The notes: a model not told the origin generated them from the sequence alone. DNA of 64,000 nucleotides from Candidatus Dormiibacterota bacterium (GCA_035544955.1 DASZZN010000045.1:1-64000), one strand, 5' to 3'. Counted from the first letter of the stretch, positions 1-8,322 are shown. Made by a program: numbers and translations.

Positions 1-102
1 TTCCCACGCCCACCAGTCGTTGCCATGGTTGCCGCCTTCGACTTGGTGCGACGCCGTGGCGGTGCCCCAGAGAAAGTGCTCCGGAAAGCGGCCGGCGATC
101 AT
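1..102 (-). CDS. Beta-glucosidase, glycoside hydrolase family 1 (N-terminus only, runs off left edge)
   Basis: Translating the minus strand from the ATG at 102 gives 34 residues starting MIAGRFPEHFLWGTATAS, followed by QVEGG and NDWWAWE. The run F-P-x-x-F-L-W-G-x-A-T-A-S-x-Q-V-E-G is the N-terminal signature of GH1 beta-glucosidases, which hydrolyse beta-glucosides and related sugars in the cytoplasm. The rest lies outside the window. The ATG overlaps the stop of the preceding membrane protein gene in an ATGA at 99-102, so the two are probably translated together. Family is clear; substrate cannot be judged from this fragment. Confidence 0.85.
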   Translation of the reverse strand, partial: MIAGRFPEHFLWGTATASHQVEGGNHGNDWWAWE

Positions 103-764
103 GGCTGCTGCGCGACGATCGCCAACACGATGCCGAGAATAATCAGGGCGATCACCAGGACGGCAACCACGCCGAGGGGGCCGATGACGGCGGCCACGGC
201 ACGCTCTGTTGAGATCGCGTAGTGATCTCGCGTCGCGATCACCAGCAAAGCGTTCTGCCAGAGAAAGACGGCCACGGCGACGAGGGTCGCGAGCTGGCCG
301 AACGCCAACTCGGCTCCAGCCGCGCCCTGCAGCTTGAGCAGCGCGTCCACGAGCGCCACCGGCAGGGCGACAAGGCCGACGAGCGCGGCGTAGCCGACCA
401 GTTTCAGCAGGCCGGCGAAGTCGCCGCGTCCGCCCAGTGCTCGGGCGATCACGTGGATCAAGCCGGCCGCCGCGCCCCAAAGAATCGCACTGATCGCAAT
501 GCCATACACGGGTAGCACGAAGCGATGCATGTAGATCCAACGGGCATAGAGATCAGCCCCCTGCGCCGTGAGCGAGGGCAGCGACCCCAGGTTCGTCGGG
601 GGCCGATACGGCCCCGGGGCGGCAAGTTCAGCGGCGGCCGCGGGCAGCGTGATGGAAAGCCCCAGCGCGATCAAGCCGTCGGCCAGTCGGCGGCGGGCAT
701 TGATGAGCCTGAGGGCCGAGAATGGATGACGGACCAGCTCGACCAGGTCCGCCAACAGGAACAT
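99..764 (-). CDS. Multi-pass membrane protein, Yip1-like
   Basis: A 221-residue hydrophobic protein starting MFLLADLVELVRHPFSALR, with about five membrane segments and a long non-membrane stretch after the first. The opening (a short amphipathic stretch ending in P-x-x-A/F) and overall plan recall Yip1-domain proteins, but I cannot prove the family. I chose the ATG at 764 over one at 821 because a TACAAT box lies 8 nt upstream of it, and the extra 19 residues would run into the promoter of the divergent flippase. It is coupled by ATGA to the GH1 gene. Function unknown. Confidence 0.7.
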   Translation of the reverse strand: MFLLADLVELVRHPFSALRLINARRRLADGLIALGLSITLPAAAAELAAPGPYRPPTNLGSLPSLTAQGADLYARWIYMHRFVLPVYGIAISAILWGAAAGLIHVIARALGGRGDFAGLLKLVGYAALVGLVALPVALVDALLKLQGAAGAELAFGQLATLVAVAVFLWQNALLVIATRDHYAISTERAVAAVIGPLGVVAVLVIALIILGIVLAIVAQQP

Positions 765-772
765 CGCCGGGC

Positions 773-797
773 ATTGTAGCCGGAAGCCACCTATAAT
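773..797. promoter_or_regulatory. Divergent -10 boxes for the Yip1-like gene and the flippase gene
   Basis: The 44-bp gap holds TACAAT on the minus strand (773-778), 8 nt before the ATG at 764, and a perfect TATAAT on the plus strand (792-797), 11 nt before the ATG at 809. No convincing -35 hexamer is visible at 16-18 bp for either. The plus transcript would have a leader of only about 4-5 nt. Confidence 0.6.
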
Positions 798-808
798 CCC
801 GCGAGTCC

Positions 809-2365
809 ATGGCGAAACCATCTCGCGACGCCACGAGCGCAGGGCTGGCGGACCGGACCACAGGCCTGGTCGGCTGGACGATCGCCTGGCGGGCTGCCAG
901 TGCCGTCACGACGCTCGCGCTGGGGGCGTTCCTGATCCGCCAACTTTCCGCCGACGAGTATGGCCGCTATACGTTTGTCCTGAGCGTCCTGGTGTATGTC
1001 GGCCTGTTGGCCACGTTCGGCCAGGACCAGGGATTACTTCGCTACCTGCCGGAGGTCCTCGGCCGCGGCGACCGGGCTGCCGCCCAGGATCTTGTGCGCA
1101 AGAGCGCCGTTGCCGTCGTGGCCGTCTGGGTGCTGACGAGCGCCACGGTCTTCGCCTTACGGCCGGTGATCGACAGCGTCCTGCATGCCCACGTCGCCGA
1201 CCTGCTGGCCCTTGGAACCGTCTTGCTCCTCGGCGGCATTGCCACCGGCGTCCTCTCGTTCGCGCTGGTGGCGGTTTACGACATGCGCAGCCAGGCGATC
1301 GCGACGCCGATTGCCGGTGCGCTCACCCTGGCACTGGCCGTGATCTTTCTCCATCGCGGCGGCCACCTGGGCAGTGTCCTGGTCGCGGGCGCGATCGGCC
1401 AGTCGGTGCTGGCAGCCGCGTATTTTTTTATCTTGCTGCGACGCATCGAACGGGCCCAGGGCCTTTCGGGCGACCGTGTGGGGTGGCGGAGATTGCTCGT
1501 CTACGCCAGCGGCTGGCTGCCCAGTTTATTGATCGCGTCGGCCGTCGGTCTGCAGTTCGAGAATATTTTTCTCTTGCGATTCGTCGGCTCAAAGGCCGTG
1601 GCCTACTACGACACTGGATATAACATCCCACAGCGGCTCGTCTCGTTGATTCCCAGCTTGCTGACGGGCGCCTGGGTTGTGGGGACGCTCGAGGGCTGGC
1701 GTCGCGAATCGGACCGGGTCCGTGCCGCCGTGATGGCCTTCTACAAGGGCATCTTCCTGGTGGCGTTCCCGCTGGCCTTCGCGGGCGGCGCCCTGCTCGC
1801 GCCAGTGATCCGACTCTATACGTCCGGCCGCCTGCCACCGGCCGAACGGATCGCCCCGGTCATGCTGCTCTTTCTCGTTGCGGCCTTGCTGGCGACCCCC
1901 TGGGGCCTGGTGGTCCGCGTTCGAGAACTGGCCTGGTTGAACGCCTTGATCACAATTGCCCAGCTCGGTTTCGCCGCACTCGCAGATTTCTGGCTAATAA
2001 AGAATTTTGGCCTCTGGGGCGCCGTCGTCGCCGTCGGGCTGACCACAGCCTTGACACTCGCTTTGACGTTCGTCGCCTGGCGGGCGTTCGATCCAGCCAC
2101 GCTGGTGATTCCCTGGGGCTACGCGACGCGCTGTCTAATCGCCGCGTCGCCCTATTTGCTTTTATTGCCATTGGCGTTTACGCACTTGCCGACGCGCGTG
2201 CTTGTGCCGGCCGGTGCTCTGGCGACCGCGCTGACGACGGTCGCCTGGGGATATCTGGTCAGACGGTTCGGCTTACTTTCCGAGGGTGAGGTGCCGCTAC
2301 TGCATCAGAGCCGGCATGGGCCCGTCCGGCTCGCGTTGCGATACCTCGCGCCTAGCGATAGATAA
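809..2365 (+). CDS. Polysaccharide/lipid-linked oligosaccharide flippase, MOP superfamily
   Basis: A 518-residue integral membrane protein with about 14 predicted membrane segments. The N-terminal half carries the pattern typical of Wzx/RfbX-type flippases: an early amphipathic helix, a segment reading LIRQLSADEYGRYTFVLS, then GLLRYLPE and GQSVLAAAYF. Such proteins move lipid-linked sugar repeats across the membrane. No glycosyltransferase or polymerase genes lie beside it, so the substrate is unknown. The 3' end overlaps the convergent C39-like gene by 14 bp (2352-2365), leaving no room for a conventional terminator. Confidence 0.8.
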   Translation: MAKPSRDATSAGLADRTTGLVGWTIAWRAASAVTTLALGAFLIRQLSADEYGRYTFVLSVLVYVGLLATFGQDQGLLRYLPEVLGRGDRAAAQDLVRKSAVAVVAVWVLTSATVFALRPVIDSVLHAHVADLLALGTVLLLGGIATGVLSFALVAVYDMRSQAIATPIAGALTLALAVIFLHRGGHLGSVLVAGAIGQSVLAAAYFFILLRRIERAQGLSGDRVGWRRLLVYASGWLPSLLIASAVGLQFENIFLLRFVGSKAVAYYDTGYNIPQRLVSLIPSLLTGAWVVGTLEGWRRESDRVRAAVMAFYKGIFLVAFPLAFAGGALLAPVIRLYTSGRLPPAERIAPVMLLFLVAALLATPWGLVVRVRELAWLNALITIAQLGFAALADFWLIKNFGLWGAVVAVGLTTALTLALTFVAWRAFDPATLVIPWGYATRCLIAASPYLLLLPLAFTHLPTRVLVPAGALATALTTVAWGYLVRRFGLLSEGEVPLLHQSRHGPVRLALRYLAPSDR

Positions 2366-3230
2366 CGGCCATATTGTTGAAGTCGCGCCAGCTGGTTTCA
2401 AACGTCCACTTGCTGACCCAGTATTGACTTCCAAATTGGTCGTCGTTGACTCGGACCATGGTGGGTGAAACCCCGGTGAGTATCACCGAGTGCTCGGCCA
2501 GCGAATATCTAATGCTGCGGCCGTCCCATGCGGTCCAGGTCCGCACCGCGGGCCTCGACCACCTAGCTTCTATCCAGATCTGCACGGGATGTCCCGCCGC
2601 CAGCTCGGCGTAGACCGTCGCGGGCGAGAATCCCTCGCCGCCGTAGGCATTGGGCACACCATGTGAGCGGGCAATCGCGAGAATCACCGGGTAGTAAACG
2701 CCGTAGCCGGTCAGCGCTGATTCACTTCCGTTGACGTCGCCTACGAAGTTCGTGTACGGGTCGCCCCAATGCAGTGTGCCGTTGATCCATTGGGCCCGCC
2801 GAAGGTCGGCATTCTCGTAGGCGAACAGCGAGTCTTGTGAGTAATAGTGGCCGTAGTAGGCCAGCCCCATTTGCATGGCGGCGGTTTCGCAATTCAAGTT
2901 CCGGGTCTGTCGATAAACAGGCACGGGGATCGTCACATAGCCCGGTGTCGGCGCCCAGGCCCGCGGCGCGGCGGCGGCCGCGACCACGACCACGGGTGCC
3001 GGTGGGTCCGGCGGCGGGACGTACTGTCCGTAGATCTCCGTCGGCGTCAGCGGCGCCTCCAGTTCGATCCCATGCTTGATGCGTGAGATCGCGACCTGAG
3101 TTCCGGTGGACGGCAGCGTCTGTGCGACGGGCGCGGATCGAGCAGGCTGTGGGCGAACCGGGCTCAGCATCAGGCTGCCGGCCATGGTGCTGCCCAGGAT
3201 GGTGATGGACGCGAATGTGCTGATCTTCAT
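2352..3230 (-). CDS. Exported C39-like (papain-fold) peptidase-family protein
   Basis: 292 residues. The N-terminus (MKISTFASITILGSTMAGS) looks like a signal peptide or anchor, followed by a Pro/Ala-rich linker to about residue 95. The C-terminal part matches the peptidase C39-like fold: a candidate catalytic Cys in LNCETAAMQM, the block YPVILAIARSHGV, and a candidate His in EHSVILTG followed by VNDDQFG. Some members of this family are active proteases and others bind or process peptides in the envelope. A 10-bp palindrome, GGAACGTTCC, sits immediately before the ATG (3231-3240); I assign it no regulator. Substrate unknown. Confidence 0.75.
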   Translation of the reverse strand: MKISTFASITILGSTMAGSLMLSPVRPQPARSAPVAQTLPSTGTQVAISRIKHGIELEAPLTPTEIYGQYVPPPDPPAPVVVVAAAAAPRAWAPTPGYVTIPVPVYRQTRNLNCETAAMQMGLAYYGHYYSQDSLFAYENADLRRAQWINGTLHWGDPYTNFVGDVNGSESALTGYGVYYPVILAIARSHGVPNAYGGEGFSPATVYAELAAGHPVQIWIEARWSRPAVRTWTAWDGRSIRYSLAEHSVILTGVSPTMVRVNDDQFGSQYWVSKWTFETSWRDFNNMAVIYR

Positions 3231-3343
3231 GGAACGTTCCGTGTATTGCGCTCAACCTAACGGCGCTCCATTGCGATACCGATAGCGAGCCCGTAGCCGT
3301 CTTCGAGCCGTGACGCCGGCGTTTCGCCTGGGCCTCGTGGCGT

Positions 3344-3349
3344 TACTAT
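3344..3349 (+). promoter_or_regulatory. -10 box (TACTAT) for fabG; predicted leaderless mRNA
   Basis: TACTAT ends 8 nt before the TTG at 3358. This spacing would place the transcription start at or next to the start codon. It is the main reason for choosing TTG 3358 over the GTG at 3310. Confidence 0.5.
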
Positions 3350-3357
3350 CTGGAGAC

Positions 3358-4083
3358 TTGCTGACAGGCAAAGTCGCGATTGTTACAGGAGCGGGCCGCG
3401 GCATCGGCGAGGGGATCGCCCGCAAACTCGCCCAAGATGGGGCGACCGTGGTGTGCGCCGATGTAAACGAAAGCGACGCACAGACCGTTGCATCGGGTCT
3501 GAGTCCGGCCGGCCTCGGCGTGAGACTTGACGTATCGAAGGCCCCTGAGTGCGATGCCGTCGTCGAGAACGTCAACGCGCGCTACGGCCGTCTGGACATC
3601 CTGGTGAACAACGCGGGCATCAATCGTGACGCCATGCTGCACAAGATGACAGACGAACAGTGGCACCAGGTGATTGCCGTAGATCTCTCTGGCGTATTTT
3701 TTATGACCAGGGCGGCGAGCCGCATCATGCGCGCCGCCGGCGCAGGCCGGATCGTGAATATCTCTTCGGCCAGCTGGATGGGCAATATCGGCCAGGCGAA
3801 CTACGCGGCGGCCAAGGCCGGCGTCGTCGGCCTGAGCCGGACGGCTGCCAAAGAGCTCGCGCGTTCCCAGGTCACCGTCAATGCCATCTGCCCCGGCTTC
3901 ATCGACACGGTGATGACCAGGAGCATTCCGGACACGATTCGCGAAAAGCAGGTCGAGAAGATCCCGCTCGGCCGCGCAGGCCAGCCCGCCGACGTCGCCG
4001 CCCTGGCGGCATTCCTCGCATCCGACGAAGCGGGTTACATCACGGGCGAAGTGATCAACGTCGGCGGCGGCTACGTGTTGTGA
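3358..4083 (+). CDS. fabG: Short-chain dehydrogenase, 3-oxoacyl-[ACP/CoA] reductase type
   Basis: 241 residues from TTG 3358 (MLTGKVAIVTGAGRGIG), matching the usual FabG N-terminus. It has the Rossmann motif TGAGRGIG, the NNAG motif, and the Ser-Tyr-Lys triad (ISSAS, then YAAAK). It reduces 3-oxoacyl groups with NAD(P)H. A GTG at 3310 would add 16 residues, but these do not resemble the family and would overlap the -10 box. The gene joins the CoA-transferase through a GTGA overlap (4080-4083). That pairing suggests a 3-hydroxyacyl/3-oxoacyl-CoA or ketone-body role as much as fatty acid synthesis. Confidence 0.85.
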   Translation: MLTGKVAIVTGAGRGIGEGIARKLAQDGATVVCADVNESDAQTVASGLSPAGLGVRLDVSKAPECDAVVENVNARYGRLDILVNNAGINRDAMLHKMTDEQWHQVIAVDLSGVFFMTRAASRIMRAAGAGRIVNISSASWMGNIGQANYAAAKAGVVGLSRTAAKELARSQVTVNAICPGFIDTVMTRSIPDTIREKQVEKIPLGRAGQPADVAALAAFLASDEAGYITGEVINVGGGYVL

Positions 4084-5618
4084 GGCTCGCCTCGGTCCAG
4101 GAGGCCGTCGCAGCGATCCCGGACGGTGCGACGGTCGCTGTCGACGGCTTCACGCTAATGGGCGTGGCCGAAGCCCTATACGAGGGCATCGAAGATATCT
4201 TTCGCAAGACGGGCCATCCGCGGGACCTCGTCATCGTTCATGCCGCCGGCCAGTCGAATCGCAAGATTGGCTTCGAGCACTTCGCCGTCGAGGGGCTCGC
4301 GAGACGGATCGTCGGCCCGCACTGGGGCTTGATGCCCCGGATGTCGGCGTTCCTCGGCCAGGGCCTCGCCGAGGCCGTCTGCTTGCCCCAGGGGCAGATT
4401 TCGACGCTATATCGAGCCATTGCCGCCGGCCGCCCGGGAAACCTGACGCGGATCGGCCTCGGGACGTTTGTCGATCCGCGAATCGAGGGAGGCAAAGTCA
4501 ACCAACCCGCCCGGGACCGCGCGCCGGACTACGTCGCGATTCAACGCATTGACGATCAGGACTTCATGTTCTATCGCAGCTTCACGATCGACGTCGGGAT
4601 TTTTCGCGCCAGCGCCGTTGACCCCGACGGCAATTGTTCCATGGAAGAAGAGGCGGTTACCCTCGATGCGCTGGCGATTGCCCAGGCGGCGCATAACGCG
4701 AATGGCCTCGTCATCTGCCAGGCAAAGAATCTCGTCGCCCGCGGGGCCATCGCGCCAAGGCTGGTCACGGTTCCTGGCTGTCTCGTCGATCTGGTTGTCC
4801 AGGCGCCCGATCCGGAACGCCAGCATCGGCAATCAGACAGCGTGTTCTACGACGAGAGCTATATCTTGGCGTCTTCGGGTGCTGAGCTGCCCCGCGCGGC
4901 GTACTCGACACGCCTAGCCATTGGCCGCCGGGCCATTAGATTTTTATACCGGGGCGATATCGTGAACATCGGCACCGGCATTCCGGGCGATAGCGTCGGC
5001 CCGGCGCTGGCTGAAGCCGGGCTGTCCGACGCGATCACGCTGACGGTCGAATCAGGCGTCTACGGCGGCGTGCCGGCCGGTGGCGTCGACTTCGGCATCA
5101 CGAGATACCCCACTGCGATCATTCCGCATGCCAGCCAGTTCGATTTTTACAACGGAGGGGGACTCGATGCGACGTTCATGGGCGCTGGCCAAATAGACCG
5201 TGAAGGCAACGTGAACGTGAGCCGGCTGGGCGGGCGCGTCATCGGCGCCGGCGGCTTCATCGACATCACCCAAAGCGCCAGACTCGTGTGTTTCTGCTTT
5301 ACGCTCGAGGGCCGGAACGAAAAGTTTGTCAAACAGGTCGAGCATCTGACGTTCAGTGCCGAGCAAGCGCGAAGAAATCAACAAGTCGTCATGTATGTCA
5401 CGGAGCGCGCCGTGTTCCGGCTCGAGCCGCAGGGCCTTGTAATGATCGAGATTGCACCTGGCCTCGAGATCAAAGACGTCCTGGATCAGATGCCTTTCCC
5501 TGTCCGAGTCCAGGAGCCGCTGGCGGGAATGCCAGAAGATATTTTCAAGCCGACTGTCGCCCCGTTCGACCTGCCTGCGAGGCCGTTAGCGAAAATCAAG
5601 ACATCCAGGGGCCGTTAG
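4080..5618 (+). CDS. Acyl-CoA:carboxylate CoA-transferase, two-domain fused family I type
   Basis: 512 residues starting at GTG 4080 inside the fabG stop. The two halves of a family I CoA-transferase are fused, as in propionate or acetate CoA-transferase (YdiF-like): the first from residue 1 to about 270, the second with NIGTGIPGD, then the candidate catalytic Glu in LTVESGVYGGVPAGG, then FYNGGGLDATFMG and GAGGFIDI. It moves CoA between carboxylic acids. The stop codon TAG (5616-5618) lies inside the downstream tRNA gene. The reading frame runs open upstream through fabG, but only the part from 4080 is homologous to the family. Confidence 0.87.
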   Translation: MRLASVQEAVAAIPDGATVAVDGFTLMGVAEALYEGIEDIFRKTGHPRDLVIVHAAGQSNRKIGFEHFAVEGLARRIVGPHWGLMPRMSAFLGQGLAEAVCLPQGQISTLYRAIAAGRPGNLTRIGLGTFVDPRIEGGKVNQPARDRAPDYVAIQRIDDQDFMFYRSFTIDVGIFRASAVDPDGNCSMEEEAVTLDALAIAQAAHNANGLVICQAKNLVARGAIAPRLVTVPGCLVDLVVQAPDPERQHRQSDSVFYDESYILASSGAELPRAAYSTRLAIGRRAIRFLYRGDIVNIGTGIPGDSVGPALAEAGLSDAITLTVESGVYGGVPAGGVDFGITRYPTAIIPHASQFDFYNGGGLDATFMGAGQIDREGNVNVSRLGGRVIGAGGFIDITQSARLVCFCFTLEGRNEKFVKQVEHLTFSAEQARRNQQVVMYVTERAVFRLEPQGLVMIEIAPGLEIKDVLDQMPFPVRVQEPLAGMPEDIFKPTVAPFDLPARPLAKIKTSRGR

Positions 5619-5682
5619 CTCAGGTGGTTAGAGCGGCCGGCTCATAACCGGTTGGTCGAAGGTTCGAGTCCTTCACGGCCCA
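5609..5682 (+). tRNA. tRNA with anticodon CAU, probably tRNA-Ile2 (lysidine-modified), otherwise elongator tRNA-Met
   Basis: A full cloverleaf can be drawn. The acceptor stem is GGGCCGT/ACGGCCC with A73. The D stem is GCTC/GAGC. The anticodon stem is GCCGG/CCGGT with loop CTCATAA (CAT at 5643-5645). The variable loop is TGGTC and the T stem is GAAGG/CCTTC around TTCGAGT. The 3' CCA is not encoded. It is not an initiator, because the G-C run before the anticodon is missing. A73, C4:G69, C29:G41 and U12:A23 agree with tRNA-Ile identity, as does the resemblance to known Ile2 sequences. Both flanking genes end inside it. Confidence 0.93.
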
Positions 5683-6173
5683 GACTCTCTCGAAGACGAT
5701 TCAGGACCCCCTGGGAGCTTTTTTTCGAGGCAAACGCTCGTGGGCGAGGTCGCGTACTCTCCCCAGCAGTCGATCTGCGTGAAACCGGCGCGCCGGTAGA
5801 GTCCCAGCGCCTCGGGCGAGTTTGTGCCGGTCTCGAGCACGAGGCGCCGCGCACGCAGCCGTCCGGCAGCTGCCTCGAGGCTGGCGAGGACGGCCCGGCC
5901 GATACCACGGCCGCGCTGGTCGGGCTCGACGTACATGCGCTTGACTTCTGCCGTTTGCGCGTCGATGAGCCGGATGGCGCCGCAGGCGACGGCGCGGCCC
6001 CCGTCGCGCGCCACGAGGAAGGTCCCCCGGCCGCCATCGAGATGATGGGCCTTGAGGTTGGGCCCGAAACGCTGCTCGGGCGGATACAGCTCGGCCAGGC
6101 CGGCGTCCAGAGCGGCGATCAATCGTTTCGCATCGCTGGAGTCAAATGGTTCAGACGTGATTGAGAGGCTCAA
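5673..6173 (-). CDS. GNAT-family N-acetyltransferase
   Basis: 166 residues from a TTG at 6173. The acetyl-CoA binding motif A is clear: VKRMYVEPDQRGRGIGRAVL (Q/R-x-x-G-x-G/A), then LVLETG and ALGLYRRAGF. It transfers an acetyl group to an unknown amine. The TTG at 6173 is preferred over a TTG at 6209 because GATAAT lies 6 nt upstream, with TTGCCG 18 bp further. The stop codon (5675-5673) lies inside the T-stem/acceptor region of the tRNA on the opposite strand, so the last 10 bases overlap it. Confidence 0.82.
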   Translation of the reverse strand: MSLSITSEPFDSSDAKRLIAALDAGLAELYPPEQRFGPNLKAHHLDGGRGTFLVARDGGRAVACGAIRLIDAQTAEVKRMYVEPDQRGRGIGRAVLASLEAAAGRLRARRLVLETGTNSPEALGLYRRAGFTQIDCWGEYATSPTSVCLEKKLPGGPESSSRESGP

Positions 6174-6179
6174 GTCGCG

Positions 6180-6219
6180 ATTATCTGGCTTGGCGTCTGC
6201 CTGCGGCAACTGCTAGGGT
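6180..6219. promoter_or_regulatory. Overlapping divergent promoters for the GNAT and methyltransferase genes
   Basis: Minus strand: TTGCCG (6204-6209), 18-bp spacer, GATAAT (6180-6185), then 6 nt to the TTG at 6173. Plus strand: TTGGCG (6190-6195), 18-bp spacer, TAGGGT (6214-6219), then 6 nt to the GTG at 6226. The two promoters interleave, so polymerases would compete. Both transcripts are predicted to be leaderless. Confidence 0.6.
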
Positions 6220-6225
6220 CGGCAG

Positions 6226-6885
6226 GTGCCGGACTGGCAGTCATTCGATCGGTTCGCGGCTGACTACGATCGATTCACCGGTCTGGAGCCTAAGGGAATT
6301 CTGCGCTGGTTGCTTACGCAGTTGCCTGCTCACGGTGGCCGGGCTCTCGATGCCGGCTGTGGGGCGGGCCGCTACACGCACGTGCTCGCCGAGCGTTTTG
6401 ACGAAGTCGTCGGCGTCGACATCAGCGAGCCACTGATCGACATCGCTCGCCGGCAACGGTCAGCCGCGAACGTTGGTTATCTCGCCACCGACATGATGTC
6501 TTTCGCAGACGCCGATGGGTTTGATCTGGTCTTCAGCTCGACGACGCTACATCACCTGCCAGACCTGAACGCTGCCCTGTTGCATTTGCGAGGCCTTGTG
6601 AGGGCGGGCGGCATTGCAATCCTGATTGATAACGTTGCCTCGCGGCCGACACCGTCACGTTGGGTTCATATCCTTGGGGCCGTGCGCAATAGTCCTAGCG
6701 ACGTCCGGCGTCTCGGCTGGCGACAGGCTAGATGGTTAATGCAATTCAGGACCGGCGCATCCTGGCTGGATCATCTGGCGAGCGATCGCTATCTCTCGCG
6801 CCAGGCGTTCGAGCGCCAGTACGGCTACGCCCATGCGCTCGTCTGGACAAAGAAAAAACCCCGCGGCAATTGCGCGGGGTCATGA
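6226..6885 (+). CDS. Class I SAM-dependent methyltransferase
   Basis: 219 residues from GTG 6226. SAM-binding motif I is ALDAGCGAGRYT, followed by VVGVDIS (acidic end of beta2), DLVFSSTTLHHLPD and a GGIAILIDN strand, as in the Methyltransf_11 group of small-molecule methyltransferases. Substrate unknown. The last 11 codons (KKKPRGNCAGS) are encoded by the arm of a minus-strand terminator hairpin, so the C-terminal tail is shaped by that element. Confidence 0.85.
   Translation: MPDWQSFDRFAADYDRFTGLEPKGILRWLLTQLPAHGGRALDAGCGAGRYTHVLAERFDEVVGVDISEPLIDIARRQRSAANVGYLATDMMSFADADGFDLVFSSTTLHHLPDLNAALLHLRGLVRAGGIAILIDNVASRPTPSRWVHILGAVRNSPSDVRRLGWRQARWLMQFRTGASWLDHLASDRYLSRQAFERQYGYAHALVWTKKKPRGNCAGS
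6853..6879 (-). terminator. Rho-independent terminator for the DUF222-HNH gene, inside the methyltransferase gene
   Basis: A perfect 7-bp stem CCCCGCG/CGCGGGG (6859-6865 with 6873-6879) has a 7-nt loop. Read on the minus strand it is followed by a run of six T (6858-6853). The direction fits the minus-strand gene that ends at 7028, about 150 bp away. On the plus strand no T run follows. Confidence 0.75.
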
Positions 6886-7027
6886 GGTTCGCCGAGAGCC
6901 CTAGGAAACGACATCAGGCCGAACCGTCGCATATAGAACGGCGATGGTCCGAAATCCTTCCCGAATCCGGTGGCACCGGCGAGCCGGCGCGATCGCCGCG
7001 GCTCAGGCGGATCGTGATCGCCGAGAC

Positions 7028-8254
7028 TCAGGCTGACCGCGAGTTTGGAAGGACGCTGCGGAGCGGCGGGATCGCGGTGAACCGTCCGTCTTTGTGGCGG
7101 ACCAGCCGCCAGCCCTCTTCGTGGACCATCCGGTGATGCGGCCGGCACAAGAGCGCCAGGTTGGGAAGCGTCGTCGCGCCGCCTTTGATCCACCAGAGCA
7201 GGTGGTGCCCATCGCACCAGATCGTCGGCCGGCCGCAGCCGGGGAACACACAATGCTGGTCCCGTGATTCGAGCGCCCGCCGGGTCGACGCCGGGATCGT
7301 CCGGCTGGCGTGGTTGAGCTCGTGGTCCAGCTCGCCCTGGCCGGTGATCCGGATGATCGCGCTGTCGCAGGCGTGGCGCTGGACGGTCTCGGCCGGCACG
7401 GTGCCGCCGCCCTCGAGCTCGCCCGCTGGTGCGCCCGGCATTCCGCCCAGCGTGTCGAGGCTGGCGCGGATGATCAATTGCGGACGCGGGCCCGCGCTGT
7501 CGCGCTTGCGGCCCGTTCCGTGCCGGCAGAGTTCCATCAGCGCATCGACGCGGCGCTGCCCGTAGCTGCGCGCGTCATCTTTGACCGGCTTCATGAAGGG
7601 CTGCAACGCCGTCCGCAGCGTCGCGCCACCTTCCGCGTCGAGCACGCCGTCAAGCCGGACCAGGCCGTCGACCGGCTCGCCGATGTGCAGGTAGCGCCGC
7701 TGGTACGCGTGGTTCGCCTCGGCCAATGCCCCTGCCGCGTCCACGCGGTGCTCGAAATTCTTCGCCACGCCGGTGAACTTCCCCGGATCCATGGTCTGGG
7801 CCGCCTGCAGCAGGCTGGCCTCTTCTTTGCGCACCGCGGCGGCGCCCACGTGCTCGGCGGCGCGAGCCATGACGACGACGTGCTCGTAGCCGAGGTTGCC
7901 ATTCGCGAACGCCGCCTCGGTCGTGGGCAGCTTGTCGAGCTGGCGCGCGACCTCCAGCCGCTCGGCAGCGGCGCCGCCTGAGAGCTTGCACTTCCAGCGG
8001 AGCCAGTCCGTCAGTGAAAGCGAGCCGTCCGCCTTGTACTCGCCCGACTTGTCGAAGCGGCGCACGCCATTGGCGAACACGGCCTCCAGGGGATCGATAC
8101 CGGTTTCCCGAATTTGGATCAGCGCCTGGCCGAGCCCCTCGCCATCCGCCTCCCGGACGCAGGCCGCCATCGCCTGGACACCGGCCCGCAGCTTCTCCAG
8201 GGCGGCTTCGAAATGACGACCTCGGGGGCTTGTGTGGAGATCCACGACCGCCAT
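7028..8254 (-). CDS. DUF222 domain protein with C-terminal HNH nuclease domain (13E12-repeat type)
   Basis: 408 residues. The N-terminal two thirds match the DUF222 layout: LTDWLRWKCKLSGGAAAERLEVARQLDKLP, a long helical region and YGQRRVDALMEL. The C-terminus has an HNH nuclease core: CVFPGCGRP, then CDGHHLLWW, NLALLCRPHHRMVHE, with paired Cys and His for zinc and the catalytic metal. This family is common and often multicopy in Actinobacteria, where it is linked to 13E12 repetitive elements. A single copy is seen here, and I see no flanking repeats. It ends at a terminator 150 bp downstream. Confidence 0.88.
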   Translation of the reverse strand: MAVVDLHTSPRGRHFEAALEKLRAGVQAMAACVREADGEGLGQALIQIRETGIDPLEAVFANGVRRFDKSGEYKADGSLSLTDWLRWKCKLSGGAAAERLEVARQLDKLPTTEAAFANGNLGYEHVVVMARAAEHVGAAAVRKEEASLLQAAQTMDPGKFTGVAKNFEHRVDAAGALAEANHAYQRRYLHIGEPVDGLVRLDGVLDAEGGATLRTALQPFMKPVKDDARSYGQRRVDALMELCRHGTGRKRDSAGPRPQLIIRASLDTLGGMPGAPAGELEGGGTVPAETVQRHACDSAIIRITGQGELDHELNHASRTIPASTRRALESRDQHCVFPGCGRPTIWCDGHHLLWWIKGGATTLPNLALLCRPHHRMVHEEGWRLVRHKDGRFTAIPPLRSVLPNSRSA

Positions 8255-8322
8255 GCTCTAAGCCTGAACCCTGGTTGCGACAGCTGTCTGTCGTAATCCG
8301 TCATGATTCGAAAAAGTCGGCA

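Noticed and set aside
3231-3240. GGAACGTTCC palindrome before the C39-like gene as a LexA (SOS) site
   Set aside because: The spacing does not match the GAAC-N4-GTTC pattern of SOS boxes, and the gene has no link to DNA repair.
3310-3357. GTG start for fabG
   Set aside because: The 16 extra residues do not match FabG proteins and the -10 box TACTAT lies inside them. TTG 3358 gives the usual N-terminus.
7028-8254. DUF222-HNH gene as part of a mobile element
   Set aside because: The family is linked to 13E12 elements in Actinobacteria, but no terminal repeats, target duplications, integrase or transposase are seen here.
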